DNA of 64,000 nucleotides from Nocardioides nematodiphilus (GTDB taxonomy: Bacteria; Actinomycetota; Actinomycetes; Propionibacteriales; Nocardioidaceae): positions 310,001-374,000 of the forward strand of contig NZ_JAIWOY010000001.1 of NCBI RefSeq assembly GCF_020216525.1, in the 5' to 3' direction. Shown piece by piece: positions 25,945-34,818 of this stretch. Each line of letters begins with the position of its first letter. Positions within the stretch are counted from its first letter, which is position 1. A program made the position numbers and the translations under genes. The notes beneath the pieces are model-generated. The model did no database searches. It was given only the letters and a program-made list of their open reading frames with translations, and was not told the DNA's origin.

Positions 25945-26889
25945 CTAGCGGAGGCGGACGCTCATCTGGTCGAGCCGTTCCAGGATGACGCCCTCACGCA
26001 ACGCCCAGGGACAGATCTCCAGCGCCGGGAGGTCGAAGATGTCCATGCAGGCCTCCGCGACGAAGGCGCCCGGCAGGATCTGGTGGGCGCGGTCGGCGCT
26101 GACGCCGGGCAGGTCGGAGAGCTCGCGGCGCGACATGGCGACGAGCTTGGGGATCCAGGTGCGCAGCTCGGCCAGGGGCAGCTGGCGCGGCACCAGCGGG
26201 CCCTCGCCGCTGGAGGCGGCGCCGCAGATCCGGGCCAGGCTGCGGAACGTCTTGGAGGTGGCCACCGCCTTGTCCGACGACCCGGCGCGGATCAGGTGGC
26301 CGGCGTCCTGGGCGATCGAGGCGCGGATCCGCTTGCGCAGCTCCTTGATGACCTCCTCGTTCGGCGCGTGCTCGGCGTCGGCGAAGTAGGTGGAGGCGAG
26401 GCGGGCCGCACCCAACGGGAGCGACCACGCCACGTCCGGGGCCTCGTCGGCGCCGCCGGCGAGCTCGAGGGAGCCGCCGCCGATGTCGAAGACCGCGAGC
26501 CGGCCGGCGGACCAGCCGAACCAGCGGCGTACGGCCAGGAACGTCAGGCGGGCCTCGTCCTCGCCGGCCAGGACGTCGATGGTCACGCCGGTCTGCTCGC
26601 GGACGTGGTCGAGGACCTCGTGGGAGTTGACCGCCTCCCGGACGGCCGAGGTGGCGAAGGAGAGCATCTCCGCGCAGCCCTTGTCCTCGGCCAGGCTCAG
26701 CGAGTCGGCGGTGAACCGGGTGAGGGCGTCGATGCCCGCCTCGGTGACCGCGCCGCTCTCGTCGAGGTGCTCGGCGAGGCGCAGCGGCTGCTTGTAGGAG
26801 TGCGCCGGAAGGGGGGCCGCGCCGCCGTGCGCATCGACCACGAGCAGGTGACCGGTGTTGGAGCCGATGTCGAGCACACCCAGACGCAT
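25945..26889 (-). CDS. Exopolyphosphatase / guanosine pentaphosphatase (Ppx/GppA) family protein
   Basis: A 314-residue member of the ASKHA fold, hydrolysing polyphosphate or pppGpp. The two phosphate motifs are [15 protein letters not shown] and [15 protein letters not shown], and a catalytic glutamate lies in REAVNS. It is short, lacking the C-terminal HD-like domain of E. coli Ppx, like mycobacterial Ppx1 (Rv0496). The ATG at 26889 is chosen; a GTG three codons upstream is possible. Confidence 0.88.
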   Translation of the reverse strand: MRLGVLDIGSNTGHLLVVDAHGGAAPLPAHSYKQPLRLAEHLDESGAVTEAGIDALTRFTADSLSLAEDKGCAEMLSFATSAVREAVNSHEVLDHVREQTGVTIDVLAGEDEARLTFLAVRRWFGWSAGRLAVFDIGGGSLELAGGADEAPDVAWSLPLGAARLASTYFADAEHAPNEEVIKELRKRIRASIAQDAGHLIRAGSSDKAVATSKTFRSLARICGAASSGEGPLVPRQLPLAELRTWIPKLVAMSRRELSDLPGVSADRAHQILPGAFVAEACMDIFDLPALEICPWALREGVILERLDQMSVRLR

Positions 26890-26925
26890 GGGTGCCACGC
26901 TACCGGTCGCGGCGGTTCTCGCCCG

Positions 26926-28053
26926 TCACACCGGCAGCGTCACCAGGAAGCGGCAGCCCGCCGCGCCGCTGAGGTTGTGCACCTCGACCCTGCCCCGATG
27001 CGCCTCGACGATGCCCTTGACGATGGCGAGGCCCAGGCCGGCGCTCTGGCCGGCCAGGTCGGTGCTGGGCGTACGAGCGCTCGATCCGCGCCAGCCCAGA
27101 TCGAAGACCCGCTCCATGTCGCCGGGGTCGAGACCGCCGCAGCCGTCGCTCACGCTGAGCTCGATGCCCGCCGGTACGGTCCGGGCGCTGATCTCGACCG
27201 TGCCGTCCGCCGGCGTGTGCCGGATCGCGTTGATCAGCAGGTTCGACACGACCCGGGAGAGTCCGGCGGGGTCCGCCGTGACCTGCAGCCCGACGTCGAT
27301 GCGTCCGCCGATCCGCACGCTGCGCCCCTCGGCCAGCACGTCGGCGCCCGCGATCGCCTCGCTGACCAGGTCCCCCACGTCGACGGTCTCGGGCGTCAGC
27401 TGGAAGACGCCGGCATGGATGCGGGAGAGCTCGAAGAGGTCGTCCACCATCGCGGCCATCCGGTCCACATCCGCCCTGATCTGCCGGTGGAAGCGCGACG
27501 GGTCGGCCGCGATGCCGTCCTCGAGCGCCTCGGCCATCGCCCGCAGACCGGCCAACGGGGTGCGCAGGTCGTGCGAGACCCAGGAGACCAGCTCCCGGCG
27601 GGACTCCTCCAGCCGCAGCGCGCGCAACCGGCTCTCCTCCAGCCGCTGCTGCGCCTCGGCGAGCTCGGCCGAGAGCACGCGCAGCTCGCGCGGCACCTGA
27701 CCCGGCACCACCGGCGTCGCGCCCGGCCCGAGGGCGCGGACCTGTTCGCGCAGCCCGCTCGACCAGACGCCCACCGTCCGGCCGACCACGAGAGCGACCA
27801 GGATGCCCACCACCGCGGAGACGCTGCTCACCACCGTCATCACCAGCAGGTCGTGGGAGGAGAGGAACATCAGGCGGGCGATGGCCAGGGCGCCGGCGTA
27901 GCTGCCGAGGGCGGCCACCGCTGCGACGACCAGCACGTGCCAGGTCAGCGAGCGGCGGCGGATCGCCCACGCCAGCGCGAGGCCGGCGGCACCGACGGCC
28001 ACCGCGCACAGCGCTGCTACCCAGATGATCTCCCAGACGTCACCGGCTGTCAT
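26926..28053 (-). CDS. Sensor histidine kinase
   Basis: A 375-residue membrane kinase. Three hydrophobic helices (about 5-31, 37-60 and 68-91) leave almost no external domain, so it probably senses a membrane or intracellular signal. A coiled-coil linker (about 120-150) leads to the H-box SWVSHDLRTPLAG (H161), the N-box LLINAIRHTP and G-boxes including DLAGQSAGLGLAIVKG. The ATG start overlaps the response regulator stop (ATGA). It is the last gene of the operon that begins with the GT2 gene at 32318. Confidence 0.9.
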   Translation of the reverse strand: MTAGDVWEIIWVAALCAVAVGAAGLALAWAIRRRSLTWHVLVVAAVAALGSYAGALAIARLMFLSSHDLLVMTVVSSVSAVVGILVALVVGRTVGVWSSGLREQVRALGPGATPVVPGQVPRELRVLSAELAEAQQRLEESRLRALRLEESRRELVSWVSHDLRTPLAGLRAMAEALEDGIAADPSRFHRQIRADVDRMAAMVDDLFELSRIHAGVFQLTPETVDVGDLVSEAIAGADVLAEGRSVRIGGRIDVGLQVTADPAGLSRVVSNLLINAIRHTPADGTVEISARTVPAGIELSVSDGCGGLDPGDMERVFDLGWRGSSARTPSTDLAGQSAGLGLAIVKGIVEAHRGRVEVHNLSGAAGCRFLVTLPV

Positions 28054-28730
28054 GGACTCGCCTCCCAGCGGTAGCCGACGCCCCAGACGGTGACCAGCCG
28101 CTCGGGACGCGTCGGGTCCTTCTCGATCTTCTCGCGCAGCCGCCGCACGTGGACCGTCACGGTCGAGCGGTCGCCGATGGTCCATCCCCAGACGTGCTGG
28201 AGCAGGTCCTCGCGGGTGTAGGCCACCCCCGGGTGCGCGAGCAGGAAGCGGAGCAGCGCGAACTCCCGGACGGTCAGCGCGAGGGGTGCACCCGCCAGCG
28301 TCGCCGCGTGCTGATCACCGTCGACGACCAGGTCACCGTCACGGACCACCCCCGCGGAGACCGTGCCGCCGGCGGTGCGGCGCAGCACCGAGTCCACCCG
28401 CAGGGCGAGCTCGCGGGGGCTGAAGGGCTTGCCGACGTAGTCGTCGGCGCCGAGCTCCAGACCCATCACACGCTCGGTCTCTCGGCCCAGCGCGGTCAGC
28501 ATGATGATCGGGACGTCACCGCTCACCCGCATCCGCCGCGTCACCTCCAGACCGTCGATGCCCGGGAGCATCAGGTCGAGCACCACGAGGTCGGCACGGC
28601 GCGCCGCCATCAACCGCAGCGCCTCCTCCCCGTCCCCGGCCTCGACCACGTCGTGGTGGTGGGCGCGCAGGTAGGACGTCAGCACCTCGCGGACGGTGAC
28701 GTCGTCATCGACGACCAGGACCAATGCCAT
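28050..28730 (-). CDS. OmpR-family response regulator
   Basis: A 226-residue regulator. The receiver domain (1-120) has the acidic pocket VVDDD, phospho-acceptor D52 in LVVLDLMLPGIDG, and the KPFSPREL segment. The winged-helix domain (about 130-224) ends VTVWGVGYRWEA. It is paired with the kinase that follows. Likely targets are its own cluster; the 19-base motif at 32361 and 35694 is one candidate site. Confidence 0.92.
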   Translation of the reverse strand: MALVLVVDDDVTVREVLTSYLRAHHHDVVEAGDGEEALRLMAARRADLVVLDLMLPGIDGLEVTRRMRVSGDVPIIMLTALGRETERVMGLELGADDYVGKPFSPRELALRVDSVLRRTAGGTVSAGVVRDGDLVVDGDQHAATLAGAPLALTVREFALLRFLLAHPGVAYTREDLLQHVWGWTIGDRSTVTVHVRRLREKIEKDPTRPERLVTVWGVGYRWEASP

Positions 28731-29151
28731 CGCGCCACCTCCCCCGTGCTCGGCCGATCCGAGCAGCCATCGCGCCGACGCCGTACGCCAGCACGATCAC
28801 GATGCTCGCACCGAGCCAGCCTGACACGTAGTCGCGATCGAGCAGGGTGTGGTTGAGGCCCCCGTCCCCGGAGCGACCGAGGACGGCGAAGCCGCCCACG
28901 GTCAGGGAGACCAGCACGATGCCGAGGCTGGCCAGCGCCGTCGCCACCGCCTGGGGGAACAGTCGAGACACGAGCCATCCGAGCGCCGCCACCAGCGGCG
29001 CGAAGATCGCGTCGTGCAGGATGAGGCCCACGAGCGCCCAGGTCGCCGCCTGGCGCAGCTGGGCGAGGGTCTGCCAGTGCTGGAGCAGCCAGGCGCCGTA
29101 CCCCAGCAGACCCGCGCCGAGCAGCACGAGGACCACCCGTGTCGTGCGCAT
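28705..29151 (-). CDS. Hypothetical four-helix membrane protein
   Basis: I do not recognise a family. The 148-residue protein has four hydrophobic segments (about 5-25, 35-60, 68-92 and 112-133). Conserved-looking features are the WLLQHWQTL segment after helix 1, HDAIFAPLVA, and a basic C-terminus (IGRARGRWRDGIGPGRR). It overlaps the molybdopterin oxidoreductase gene by one base (ATGA) and the response regulator by 26 bases, so it is firmly part of the operon. It could be a partner of the oxidoreductase or of the kinase. Confidence 0.7.
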   Translation of the reverse strand: MRTTRVVLVLLGAGLLGYGAWLLQHWQTLAQLRQAATWALVGLILHDAIFAPLVAALGWLVSRLFPQAVATALASLGIVLVSLTVGGFAVLGRSGDGGLNHTLLDRDYVSGWLGASIVIVLAYGVGAMAARIGRARGRWRDGIGPGRR

Positions 29152-30323
29152 CAGAGCACCTCGATCCGGGAGATCCACTTGGTCTGCAGCGTTCCCGGGC
29201 TGTTGGGCGAGATGATGCGGGCCGGGTAGCCGTGATCGAGCGAGAGCGTCTGACCGTCGAGCATCAGGGCCACCAGGGTGCGATCGTCATCGACGAAGGG
29301 GGCGTGCAGCACGACGTGGCGGTCCGGTCCGCGCTCCTGCAGCGAGGTGATCTCGACGGCGTGTCCCCGGGGCGCGCCGACGTGATCGAGGAGAGCCCGC
29401 AGCCGGACGCCCGTCCACGTGCCGTCGGCGCTCCAGCCCTCGACGCACGCGATCGGCAGGGTGTGCGTCGACTGCGGGAGCGCGGCGAGCTCGCCACGCG
29501 CGAGCCTCGTCACCTGGCTCCCCACCACCACCTCGCACCGGTAGTCGGCGCTGGTCGCCGCGGCGACGACGTCGACCTGTCGGGCGGTGCGGTTGATCGG
29601 GATGCCGGAACGGCGCGAGCGTGGGGAGAGCACGGCAAGGCGACCCAGGCCGCGGATCGTGCCGGCCGAGGTGGTGCTCGCCACCACGGTCACGGCGGCG
29701 GCCAACCACGTGCTGCGCAGCAGGGCGCGCCGGCTCAGCATGCCGGGATGGCGTGCCGAGGGACGGTCCGCGGCGGTCTCGTCGACGTCACCGGCGAGGA
29801 CGCTGCGTACGAGCGGGAGCTTCACCCCGAGGTGGACCAGCAGGGCCCCGATCACGACCCAGGCGAGCCCGTAGTGGATCCGTTTGAAGTTGAAGTCCCA
29901 GGCGTACCACTGAGCCACGTTCATCACCCCGATCCCCAACTCGAGGATCGCCCCGGCGACGAGCACGCCGATCGCGGCGCGCTCGAGCAGCACCGGTACG
30001 AGCAGCCGGAGGCGCCGTTGCGGCCAGGGCTGGAACAACCGCGGATAGACCGACCACAGCTTCACCAGCAACAACGGGACCGCGGCGGTGCCGGCCACCA
30101 CGTGCACAGCCTGCGTGACGCGGTATCCCCAGGCCGGCCACGGGCCCAGCGGCACCGGCTGGTGCGGCGCCTGCGCGTAGTGACTGATGATGCCGGTGAC
30201 GAAGGCGAGGCCGAAGCAGATGCCGAGCCACACGCCGACGCGCGTCGCCACCGCGGCGCTGCGCAGCCGGGAGCCGAACCAGTCCTCGCTCGGCCGCGGC
30301 ACCCGCCAGCGACGCGCGCTCAT
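29151..30323 (-). CDS. Haem-b membrane domain fused to a sulfite-oxidase-type molybdopterin oxidoreductase
   Basis: A 390-residue fusion. Residues 1-190 hold four helices with histidines placed like haem-b ligands (H48, H74, H150, H164), similar to small cytochrome b561 or MsrQ-type proteins. At 196-222 a twin-arginine segment (SRRALLRSTWLAAAVTVVAS) resembles a Tat signal anchor, so the following domain should lie outside. Residues about 240-390 are the oxidoreductase molybdopterin-binding domain; C293 in LPIACVEGWSADG is the expected molybdenum ligand, and YPARIISP follows. Function is unknown. A protein or sulfoxide reductase like MsrPQ, but on one chain, is one possibility. The gene overlaps both neighbours by ATGA. 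Confidence 0.8.
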   Translation of the reverse strand: MSARRWRVPRPSEDWFGSRLRSAAVATRVGVWLGICFGLAFVTGIISHYAQAPHQPVPLGPWPAWGYRVTQAVHVVAGTAAVPLLLVKLWSVYPRLFQPWPQRRLRLLVPVLLERAAIGVLVAGAILELGIGVMNVAQWYAWDFNFKRIHYGLAWVVIGALLVHLGVKLPLVRSVLAGDVDETAADRPSARHPGMLSRRALLRSTWLAAAVTVVASTTSAGTIRGLGRLAVLSPRSRRSGIPINRTARQVDVVAAATSADYRCEVVVGSQVTRLARGELAALPQSTHTLPIACVEGWSADGTWTGVRLRALLDHVGAPRGHAVEITSLQERGPDRHVVLHAPFVDDDRTLVALMLDGQTLSLDHGYPARIISPNSPGTLQTKWISRIEVL

Positions 30324-30970
30324 CGGTCCCGCTCCTGCAGCACGACCACCCAGCGCTCGCGATCGAGGCGATGCCGGCCGATCTCCACCAGCCCCGCGGC
30401 CGCGGCCACCGGGGCCACGTCGCCCAGGCCGAGGATCGCCCACGGGAAGTGACCGCTGGCCGAGCAGTCGCACTCCAGGCGCGCCAGGAGACGGGTCGAG
30501 CGCACGTGCTCGGATGCCACCTCGACGACCACCCGTCCACCGGCGCCCACCAGGCGCCGCACGCGAGCCAGCAGCGTCACCGGATCGCCCCCGATGCCGA
30601 CGTTCCCGTCGGCCAGCAGTGCGGTGTCCCAGCGCCCCTCGCCGGGGAGCCGGTCGAAGAGGTCGCGTCGCAGCGCGACGCCACCCCGGCGACGGGTCTG
30701 CAGGACCGCCTCGTACACGACGTCGACGCCGAGTACGCAGTGGCCGCGCTCGCCCAGCTCCACCGTCAGCCGGCCGGGGCCACATCCGAGGTCGATCGTG
30801 GCGCCCTCGCACAGGTCGAGCATCGCCTGATCCCCGTCGTCGACCGGCCGGGCCCACTCCTCGATCGGCACGCGGAGCGGATCCTGTCCGGGAGCCGTGA
30901 AGAAGCAGGCCTCGCCCCGCAGTGCGTGCGCGAAGACCTCGGCCACCTCGATGCGCGGCAGGGTGCTCAT
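30320..30970 (-). CDS. Class I SAM-dependent methyltransferase
   Basis: A 216-residue methyltransferase with motif I ATIDLGCGPGRLTVEL and an acidic motif II (VLGVDVVYEAV). A LADGNVGIGGDP loop follows. A cysteine pair (CDC, about residues 170-172) is a local feature. The N-terminal segment HALRGEACFF is unusual. The substrate is unknown; by position it may modify the product of the adjoining glycosyl- and nucleotidyltransferases. ATGA overlaps exist at both ends. Confidence 0.82.
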   Translation of the reverse strand: MSTLPRIEVAEVFAHALRGEACFFTAPGQDPLRVPIEEWARPVDDGDQAMLDLCEGATIDLGCGPGRLTVELGERGHCVLGVDVVYEAVLQTRRRGGVALRRDLFDRLPGEGRWDTALLADGNVGIGGDPVTLLARVRRLVGAGGRVVVEVASEHVRSTRLLARLECDCSASGHFPWAILGLGDVAPVAAAAGLVEIGRHRLDRERWVVVLQERDR

Positions 30971-31644
30971 GCCACCGCCTCCCACGGCGCGGTCAGCGCA
31001 CAGCGGCTCCAGGGCGCCTGCTCAGCGACCGCGACCAGGTCCTCGAGCCGGTCGACGTCGGTGAGGACCTCGCCGACGCCCACGCTCAGCCCGGCACCGA
31101 GGAGCGCCGTACGGGTGTCGCGGTAGGTGTGTGGCGTCGACATCTCCACGTCCCGCAGCACTGCGGCGACACGGCCGGTGCGGAGTGCGAGTGCCCACCA
31201 GCCGCCGTCGGCGGCGGGTGCCAGGACCGCGTCGCTGCTCGCCAGCCCTGCGGCGGTGCGGTGCAGCAGGTCGGCCGTGAGCTGCGGGGTGTCCATGCCC
31301 ACCTGCAGCACCGGTCCGGTCACGTCCGCGTGGGCGCGGGCGAGCCGCTCGCCCAGACCCCTCCCGCGTTGCGGCACCACGGTCCAGCCGCTCAAGGCGT
31401 CGCGGATCTCGGCACCCCTCACCGCGCCCCGCAGGTCGCCCTCCAGGGCGAGGCGGCAGGAGGTCGCCCCGACGGTGGCGACGCAGGCGTCGATCGTGTC
31501 GAGCAGTGCTGCCGCCGCCACGATCGCGGCGGCGTCGTGCCCGCCGCGCAGGTCGGCCGCGAGCCGGGTCTTGACCCGGCCCGGCACCGGCGCCTTGGCG
31601 AGCACCAGCAGCGTGAGGCCCGCCGCCTGTCCCGTCGTCGTCAT
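30967..31644 (-). CDS. CofC-like / TIGR04282-type transferase (DUF2064)
   Basis: A 225-residue protein with the nucleotidyltransferase-like A-type fold. It opens LLVLAKAPVPGRVKTRLAAD, which matches the signature of the DUF2064/TIGR04282 family often labelled arsenosugar biosynthesis glycosyltransferase. The metal-site area VLQVGMDTPQLTADLL and LAPAADGGWWALAL agree. Family members pair with GT2 genes in several clusters, as here. The true donor and acceptor are unknown. The ATG at 31644 overlaps the GT2 stop. Confidence 0.82.
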   Translation of the reverse strand: MTTTGQAAGLTLLVLAKAPVPGRVKTRLAADLRGGHDAAAIVAAAALLDTIDACVATVGATSCRLALEGDLRGAVRGAEIRDALSGWTVVPQRGRGLGERLARAHADVTGPVLQVGMDTPQLTADLLHRTAAGLASSDAVLAPAADGGWWALALRTGRVAAVLRDVEMSTPHTYRDTRTALLGAGLSVGVGEVLTDVDRLEDLVAVAEQAPWSRCALTAPWEAVA

Positions 31645-32318
31645 GCCAGGACCCGCCAGAAGTCGCGGGCGGTCCGGAGCGTCCCGCGTACGGACCCCGA
31701 CACCTTCGAGCGGGTGCCCGCCGTGCGCGGGTGGTAGGCGATGTCGACCTCCTCGATCCGCCAGCCCGCCCGGGCCGCCCGATCCAGCAGCTCGACGGGA
31801 TAGCCCATCCCCCGGTCCACGACGCCGAGCTCGAGAAGTGCCTCTCGACGCGCCACCCGCAACGGCCCGATGTCGCGGACCGCGAGCCCGAGCCGGCGAC
31901 GCAGCCAGGCCAGCACGAGCACGTTGCCGAGCCGGGCGTGCCACGGCCACACGCCGCGCCGCGTCGGCACCCGCCGGCCCATGGCGAGGTCGACCGCGCC
32001 GTCGCGGACCAGGGCGAGCAGCGGCTCGATCGCGTCCGGGTCGATCGAGCCGTCGCCGTCGAGCACGGCGACATACGGAGCGCTCGCCGCGACCAGCCCG
32101 GCGTGGACGGCGGCGCCGTACCCCCGTTGCGGCTCGCTGATCACGCGCGCGCCGGAGGCGGCCGCGACCGCGGCGGTGTCGTCCCGCGAGCCGTTGTCGA
32201 CCACGATCACGCGGGCGGTCCCCGGCATGCGCGGCAGCAGCAGCCGGAGCGCAGGGCCCTCGTCGAGGCACGGCAGGACGATGTCGCAGTCGCGGAGATC
32301 AGTGCGGGAATCGGGCAT
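31641..32318 (-). CDS. Glycosyltransferase family 2 protein
   Basis: A soluble 225-residue GT2 enzyme. The nucleotide-sugar site VIVVDNGSRDDTAAVA and the metal motif AVLDGDGSID are clear, followed by GRRVPTRRG and the acceptor-side segment VDRGMGYPVELLDR. There is no membrane helix pair, unlike dolichyl-phosphate mannose synthases. It is the first gene of the operon that runs to the kinase. The ATG is 6 bases from a -10-like TACGGT, so the message may be leaderless. Confidence 0.85.
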   Translation of the reverse strand: MPDSRTDLRDCDIVLPCLDEGPALRLLLPRMPGTARVIVVDNGSRDDTAAVAAASGARVISEPQRGYGAAVHAGLVAASAPYVAVLDGDGSIDPDAIEPLLALVRDGAVDLAMGRRVPTRRGVWPWHARLGNVLVLAWLRRRLGLAVRDIGPLRVARREALLELGVVDRGMGYPVELLDRAARAGWRIEEVDIAYHPRTAGTRSKVSGSVRGTLRTARDFWRVLA

Positions 32319-32324
32319 GTCCTC

Positions 32325-32330
32325 ACCGTA
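32325..32330 (-). promoter_or_regulatory. -10 element of the GT2 operon, leaderless arrangement
   Basis: TACGGT on the minus strand ends 6 bases before the GT2 ATG (32318), so transcription would begin at or next to the start codon. No -35 hexamer is recognisable; the 19-base motif at 32361-32379 lies upstream and may bind an activator. Confidence 0.4.
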
Positions 32331-32360
32331 GGAACGCCGACGGCCGTACAGGGCCGGCAA

Positions 32361-32379
32361 TCCTTACGGTCCGATGACG
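32361..32379 (-). promoter_or_regulatory. 19-base shared motif, copy 1 (upstream of the GT2 operon)
   Basis: The minus strand reads CGTCATCGGACCGTAAGGA. It matches CGTCACCGATCGGTAAGAA at 35694-35712 at 14 of 19 positions, in the same orientation relative to its gene. The distance to the -10-like element is 30 bases here and 20 at copy 2, a difference of one helical turn. It is a candidate site for the cluster's response regulator. Confidence 0.45.
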
Positions 32380-32417
32380 GCCCCTTCGCCAGGCCCGTGA
32401 AGGGGCGTCGCCGTCCC

Positions 32418-32423
32418 TAGGGT
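32418..32423 (+). promoter_or_regulatory. -10 element of the membrane glycosyltransferase-like gene
   Basis: TAGGGT ends 7 bases before the ATG at 32431, again placing the transcript start at the codon. No convincing -35 element is visible. The 112-base divergent gap 32319-32430 thus holds two leaderless-type promoters and the shared motif. Confidence 0.35.
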
Positions 32424-32430
32424 CGCTGTC

Positions 32431-33762
32431 ATGGACGTGAACGACGAGCGGTCGCACGGGCGGGCCGCCTGGATCGGACTGGCCGCGACGCTGATCCTGG
32501 TCGCCGCCGCCGTCGCGGTGCCGCTCGCCACCGGCTGGCACGTGCACGCCCGCGCGCACACGAGTTCGGGGATCGCGCCGCTGCACTCGCTGTGGGATCC
32601 GACGGTCGGGCCGGGCACGGCGCCTGCGGCGCTCATCGCGGTGCTGGGCGTCGTCTGGATGCCGAGCCTCGCCGAGCGGCTGAGCTGGCGACGGCTGCTC
32701 ATCACCGGGTACACGGTCGGCGCCGGCTGGCTGCTGAGCCTCGCCCTCGTCGACGGCCCCTCGGGGCTCTCCCGTGTGCTGGGCAACCCCGACGAGTACC
32801 TGCGCACCGCCCGCCAGGTGGACGACGTCCCTGCGCTGCTGAGCGAGTACATCAGCCGCATCCCCCTGCACGCGAGCGGCCACTGGCCCGTCCACGTCGC
32901 CGGGCACCCACCCGGGATGGTGCTGTTCTTCGTGGCGCTGGTGCGCGTGGGCCTGGGCGGCGATCTCGCCGCCGGCGTCGTGGTCACCCTGATCTCAGCG
33001 ACCCTGCCGCTGGCCGTCGTGACCACGCTGCGCGCCCTCGGCCAGGAGCCGGCCGCGCGTCGGGCGATGCCGTTCCTGGTCCTGACGCCCGCGGCAGTCT
33101 TCCTGGCGGTCTCCGCCGACGCGGTGATGGCGGCGGCGGTCGCCTGGGGCCTGGCCTGCATCGCCGTCGCCACTTGCCGCGGGCCCGCGCGCGGCTGGCC
33201 GTGGGCCGTCCTGGGCGGCCTCCTGTACGGCGCTGCCGTGATGATGTCGTACGGCCTGCCGCTGGCGGCCCTGTTGGTGCTCGCCGTGCTCCTGGCCGCC
33301 CGGTCGTGGTGGCCGCTGCTGCCGTCGGCGGCCGCCGGGCTCGCCGTCGTCCTGGCCTTCGCCGCGGCAGGCTTCGCCTGGTGGTCGGCCTACCCGGTGC
33401 TCGCCACCCGCTACTGGGACGGGATCGCGTCCGCGCGACCGGCGGCGTACTGGCTGTGGGGCGACCTCGCGGCGCTCGCCATCAGCGCCGGGCCGGTGGT
33501 GGGTGCCGGCGTGGCGACGGCCTGGCACCGCCGGCGCGACGAGACCGCGGTGGCGCTGCTGGTGGCGGCGGCCGTCCTCGCGGTGGCGCTGGCCGACCTG
33601 TCGCGGATGAGCAAGGCCGAGGTGGAGCGGATCTGGCTGCCGTTCGTGCCGTGGCTGACGCTGGGGCTGGCGATCCTGCCGGCCGCCTGGCGGCGACCGG
33701 CGCTCGCCGGACAGGTCCTCACCGCGCTCGTGGTCCAGCACCTGCTCTACACGAGCTGGTGA
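32431..33762 (+). CDS. Polytopic membrane protein, GT-C glycosyltransferase-like
   Basis: A 443-residue protein with about ten helices. A long loop after the third helix carries LGNPDEYLRTARQVDD and HWPVHVAGHPPGMVLF, and a tyrosine-rich stretch precedes a late helix (YPVLATRYWDGIASARP). The acidic first loop and multi-helix layout resemble GT-C enzymes using lipid-linked sugars, but I see no decisive signature. It ends 3 bases before the stop of the convergent epimerase gene and is divergent from the GT2 operon, so it probably belongs to the same pathway. Confidence 0.65.
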   Translation: MDVNDERSHGRAAWIGLAATLILVAAAVAVPLATGWHVHARAHTSSGIAPLHSLWDPTVGPGTAPAALIAVLGVVWMPSLAERLSWRRLLITGYTVGAGWLLSLALVDGPSGLSRVLGNPDEYLRTARQVDDVPALLSEYISRIPLHASGHWPVHVAGHPPGMVLFFVALVRVGLGGDLAAGVVVTLISATLPLAVVTTLRALGQEPAARRAMPFLVLTPAAVFLAVSADAVMAAAVAWGLACIAVATCRGPARGWPWAVLGGLLYGAAVMMSYGLPLAALLVLAVLLAARSWWPLLPSAAAGLAVVLAFAAAGFAWWSAYPVLATRYWDGIASARPAAYWLWGDLAALAISAGPVVGAGVATAWHRRRDETAVALLVAAAVLAVALADLSRMSKAEVERIWLPFVPWLTLGLAILPAAWRRPALAGQVLTALVVQHLLYTSW

Positions 33763-33765
33763 GCC

Positions 33766-34818
33766 TCACGACCGCAGCGGTGCGGTGGCGAACTCCGGGA
33801 TCCCGTCCTCGGGCGCGATCTGGGCGGTGAAGCCCAGCTCGGCGGCGGCGCGGTCGGCGGAGGCGACGATGTGCCGGACGTCGCCGGGCCGGTAGGCACC
33901 GGTGACGGTGGGTCCGATGCCGGTGCCCCGACCCAGGAGACGGGCCACCTCGGCGATCGTGATCGGCCGCCCGGAGGCCACGTTGTACGCCGCCACGTGC
34001 TCCGCGGGGGCGGCCGCGACGGCCCGCAGCGCCGCGACGTTGGCCCGCGCCACGTCCTCGACGTGGACGAAGTCACGGGTCTGGTCGCCGTCCTCGAAGA
34101 CCTGCGGCGACTCCCCGCGCTCCAGCGAGGAGCGGAAGATCGCCGCCACGCCGGCGTACGGGGTGTCGCGAGGCATGCCCGGGCCGTAGACGTTGTGATA
34201 GCGCAGCGCGACCACCGCGGAGCCCGCCTGGCGGGCCCAGGCGGAGGCGTAGTGCTCCTGCGCGACCTTGCTCGCGGCGTACGAGCTGCGCGGCTCCAGC
34301 GGCGCGTCCTCGGGCACCACCTCCCAGGCGAGCGGGCGAGCGCAGACCGGGCACGGGTTCTCGAACCGACCGGCGTCGAGCGCGGCGAGCGGGCGCGGCG
34401 CCGGGTGCTGGCGGCCGTGCTCGGCGCAGGTGTAGCGGCCCTCGCCGTACACGACCATCGAGGAGGCGAGGACCAACCGATCCACCCCTCGCGCCGCCAT
34501 CGCGGCCAGCAGCGCCGCCGTCCCCAGGTCGTTGTGCGACGCGTACGACGGGAGGTCGGCAACCGTCACCCCGGCACCGACCACCGCCGCCTGGTGGCAG
34601 ACCACGTCGACGCCGTCGAGCAGCCGCGCCCAGGCCGGCTCGCCGGCCGTGCGGACGTCGAGCTGGTGCGTGCCGGGCGGCGCCGTACGCGCTCCGTGCG
34701 CCTCGGGCAGCATCAGGTCGACCCTGATGATCTCGTCGACCTCGTCGTCCGCCTCCTCCAGCGCCCGCGCCACGGCCGATCCGATGAAGCCGGCCGATCC
34801 CGTGACCAGCACCCGCAT
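33766..34818 (-). CDS. NAD-dependent epimerase/dehydratase with zinc-knuckle insert
   Basis: A 350-residue extended short-chain dehydrogenase with VLVTGSAGFIGSAVARAL and catalytic Y180/K184 in SSYAASKVAQEHY; the sugar-binding ALRYHNVYGPGMP follows. Between strand 5 (LASSMVVYGEG) and the YxxxK there is an insert of about 45 residues with C131-x2-H134 and C156-x2-C159, spaced like a zinc knuckle. Such an insert is not part of the usual GalE or WbpP fold. The ATG overlaps the phosphorylase stop (ATGA). The substrate is likely a nucleotide sugar. Confidence 0.85.
   Translation of the reverse strand: MRVLVTGSAGFIGSAVARALEEADDEVDEIIRVDLMLPEAHGARTAPPGTHQLDVRTAGEPAWARLLDGVDVVCHQAAVVGAGVTVADLPSYASHNDLGTAALLAAMAARGVDRLVLASSMVVYGEGRYTCAEHGRQHPAPRPLAALDAGRFENPCPVCARPLAWEVVPEDAPLEPRSSYAASKVAQEHYASAWARQAGSAVVALRYHNVYGPGMPRDTPYAGVAAIFRSSLERGESPQVFEDGDQTRDFVHVEDVARANVAALRAVAAAPAEHVAAYNVASGRPITIAEVARLLGRGTGIGPTVTGAYRPGDVRHIVASADRAAAELGFTAQIAPEDGIPEFATAPLRS

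Noticed and set aside
25162-28074. A 970-codon open frame on the plus strand.
   Set aside because: It is antisense to the TIM-barrel, ppx and kinase genes, all of which have clear family motifs.
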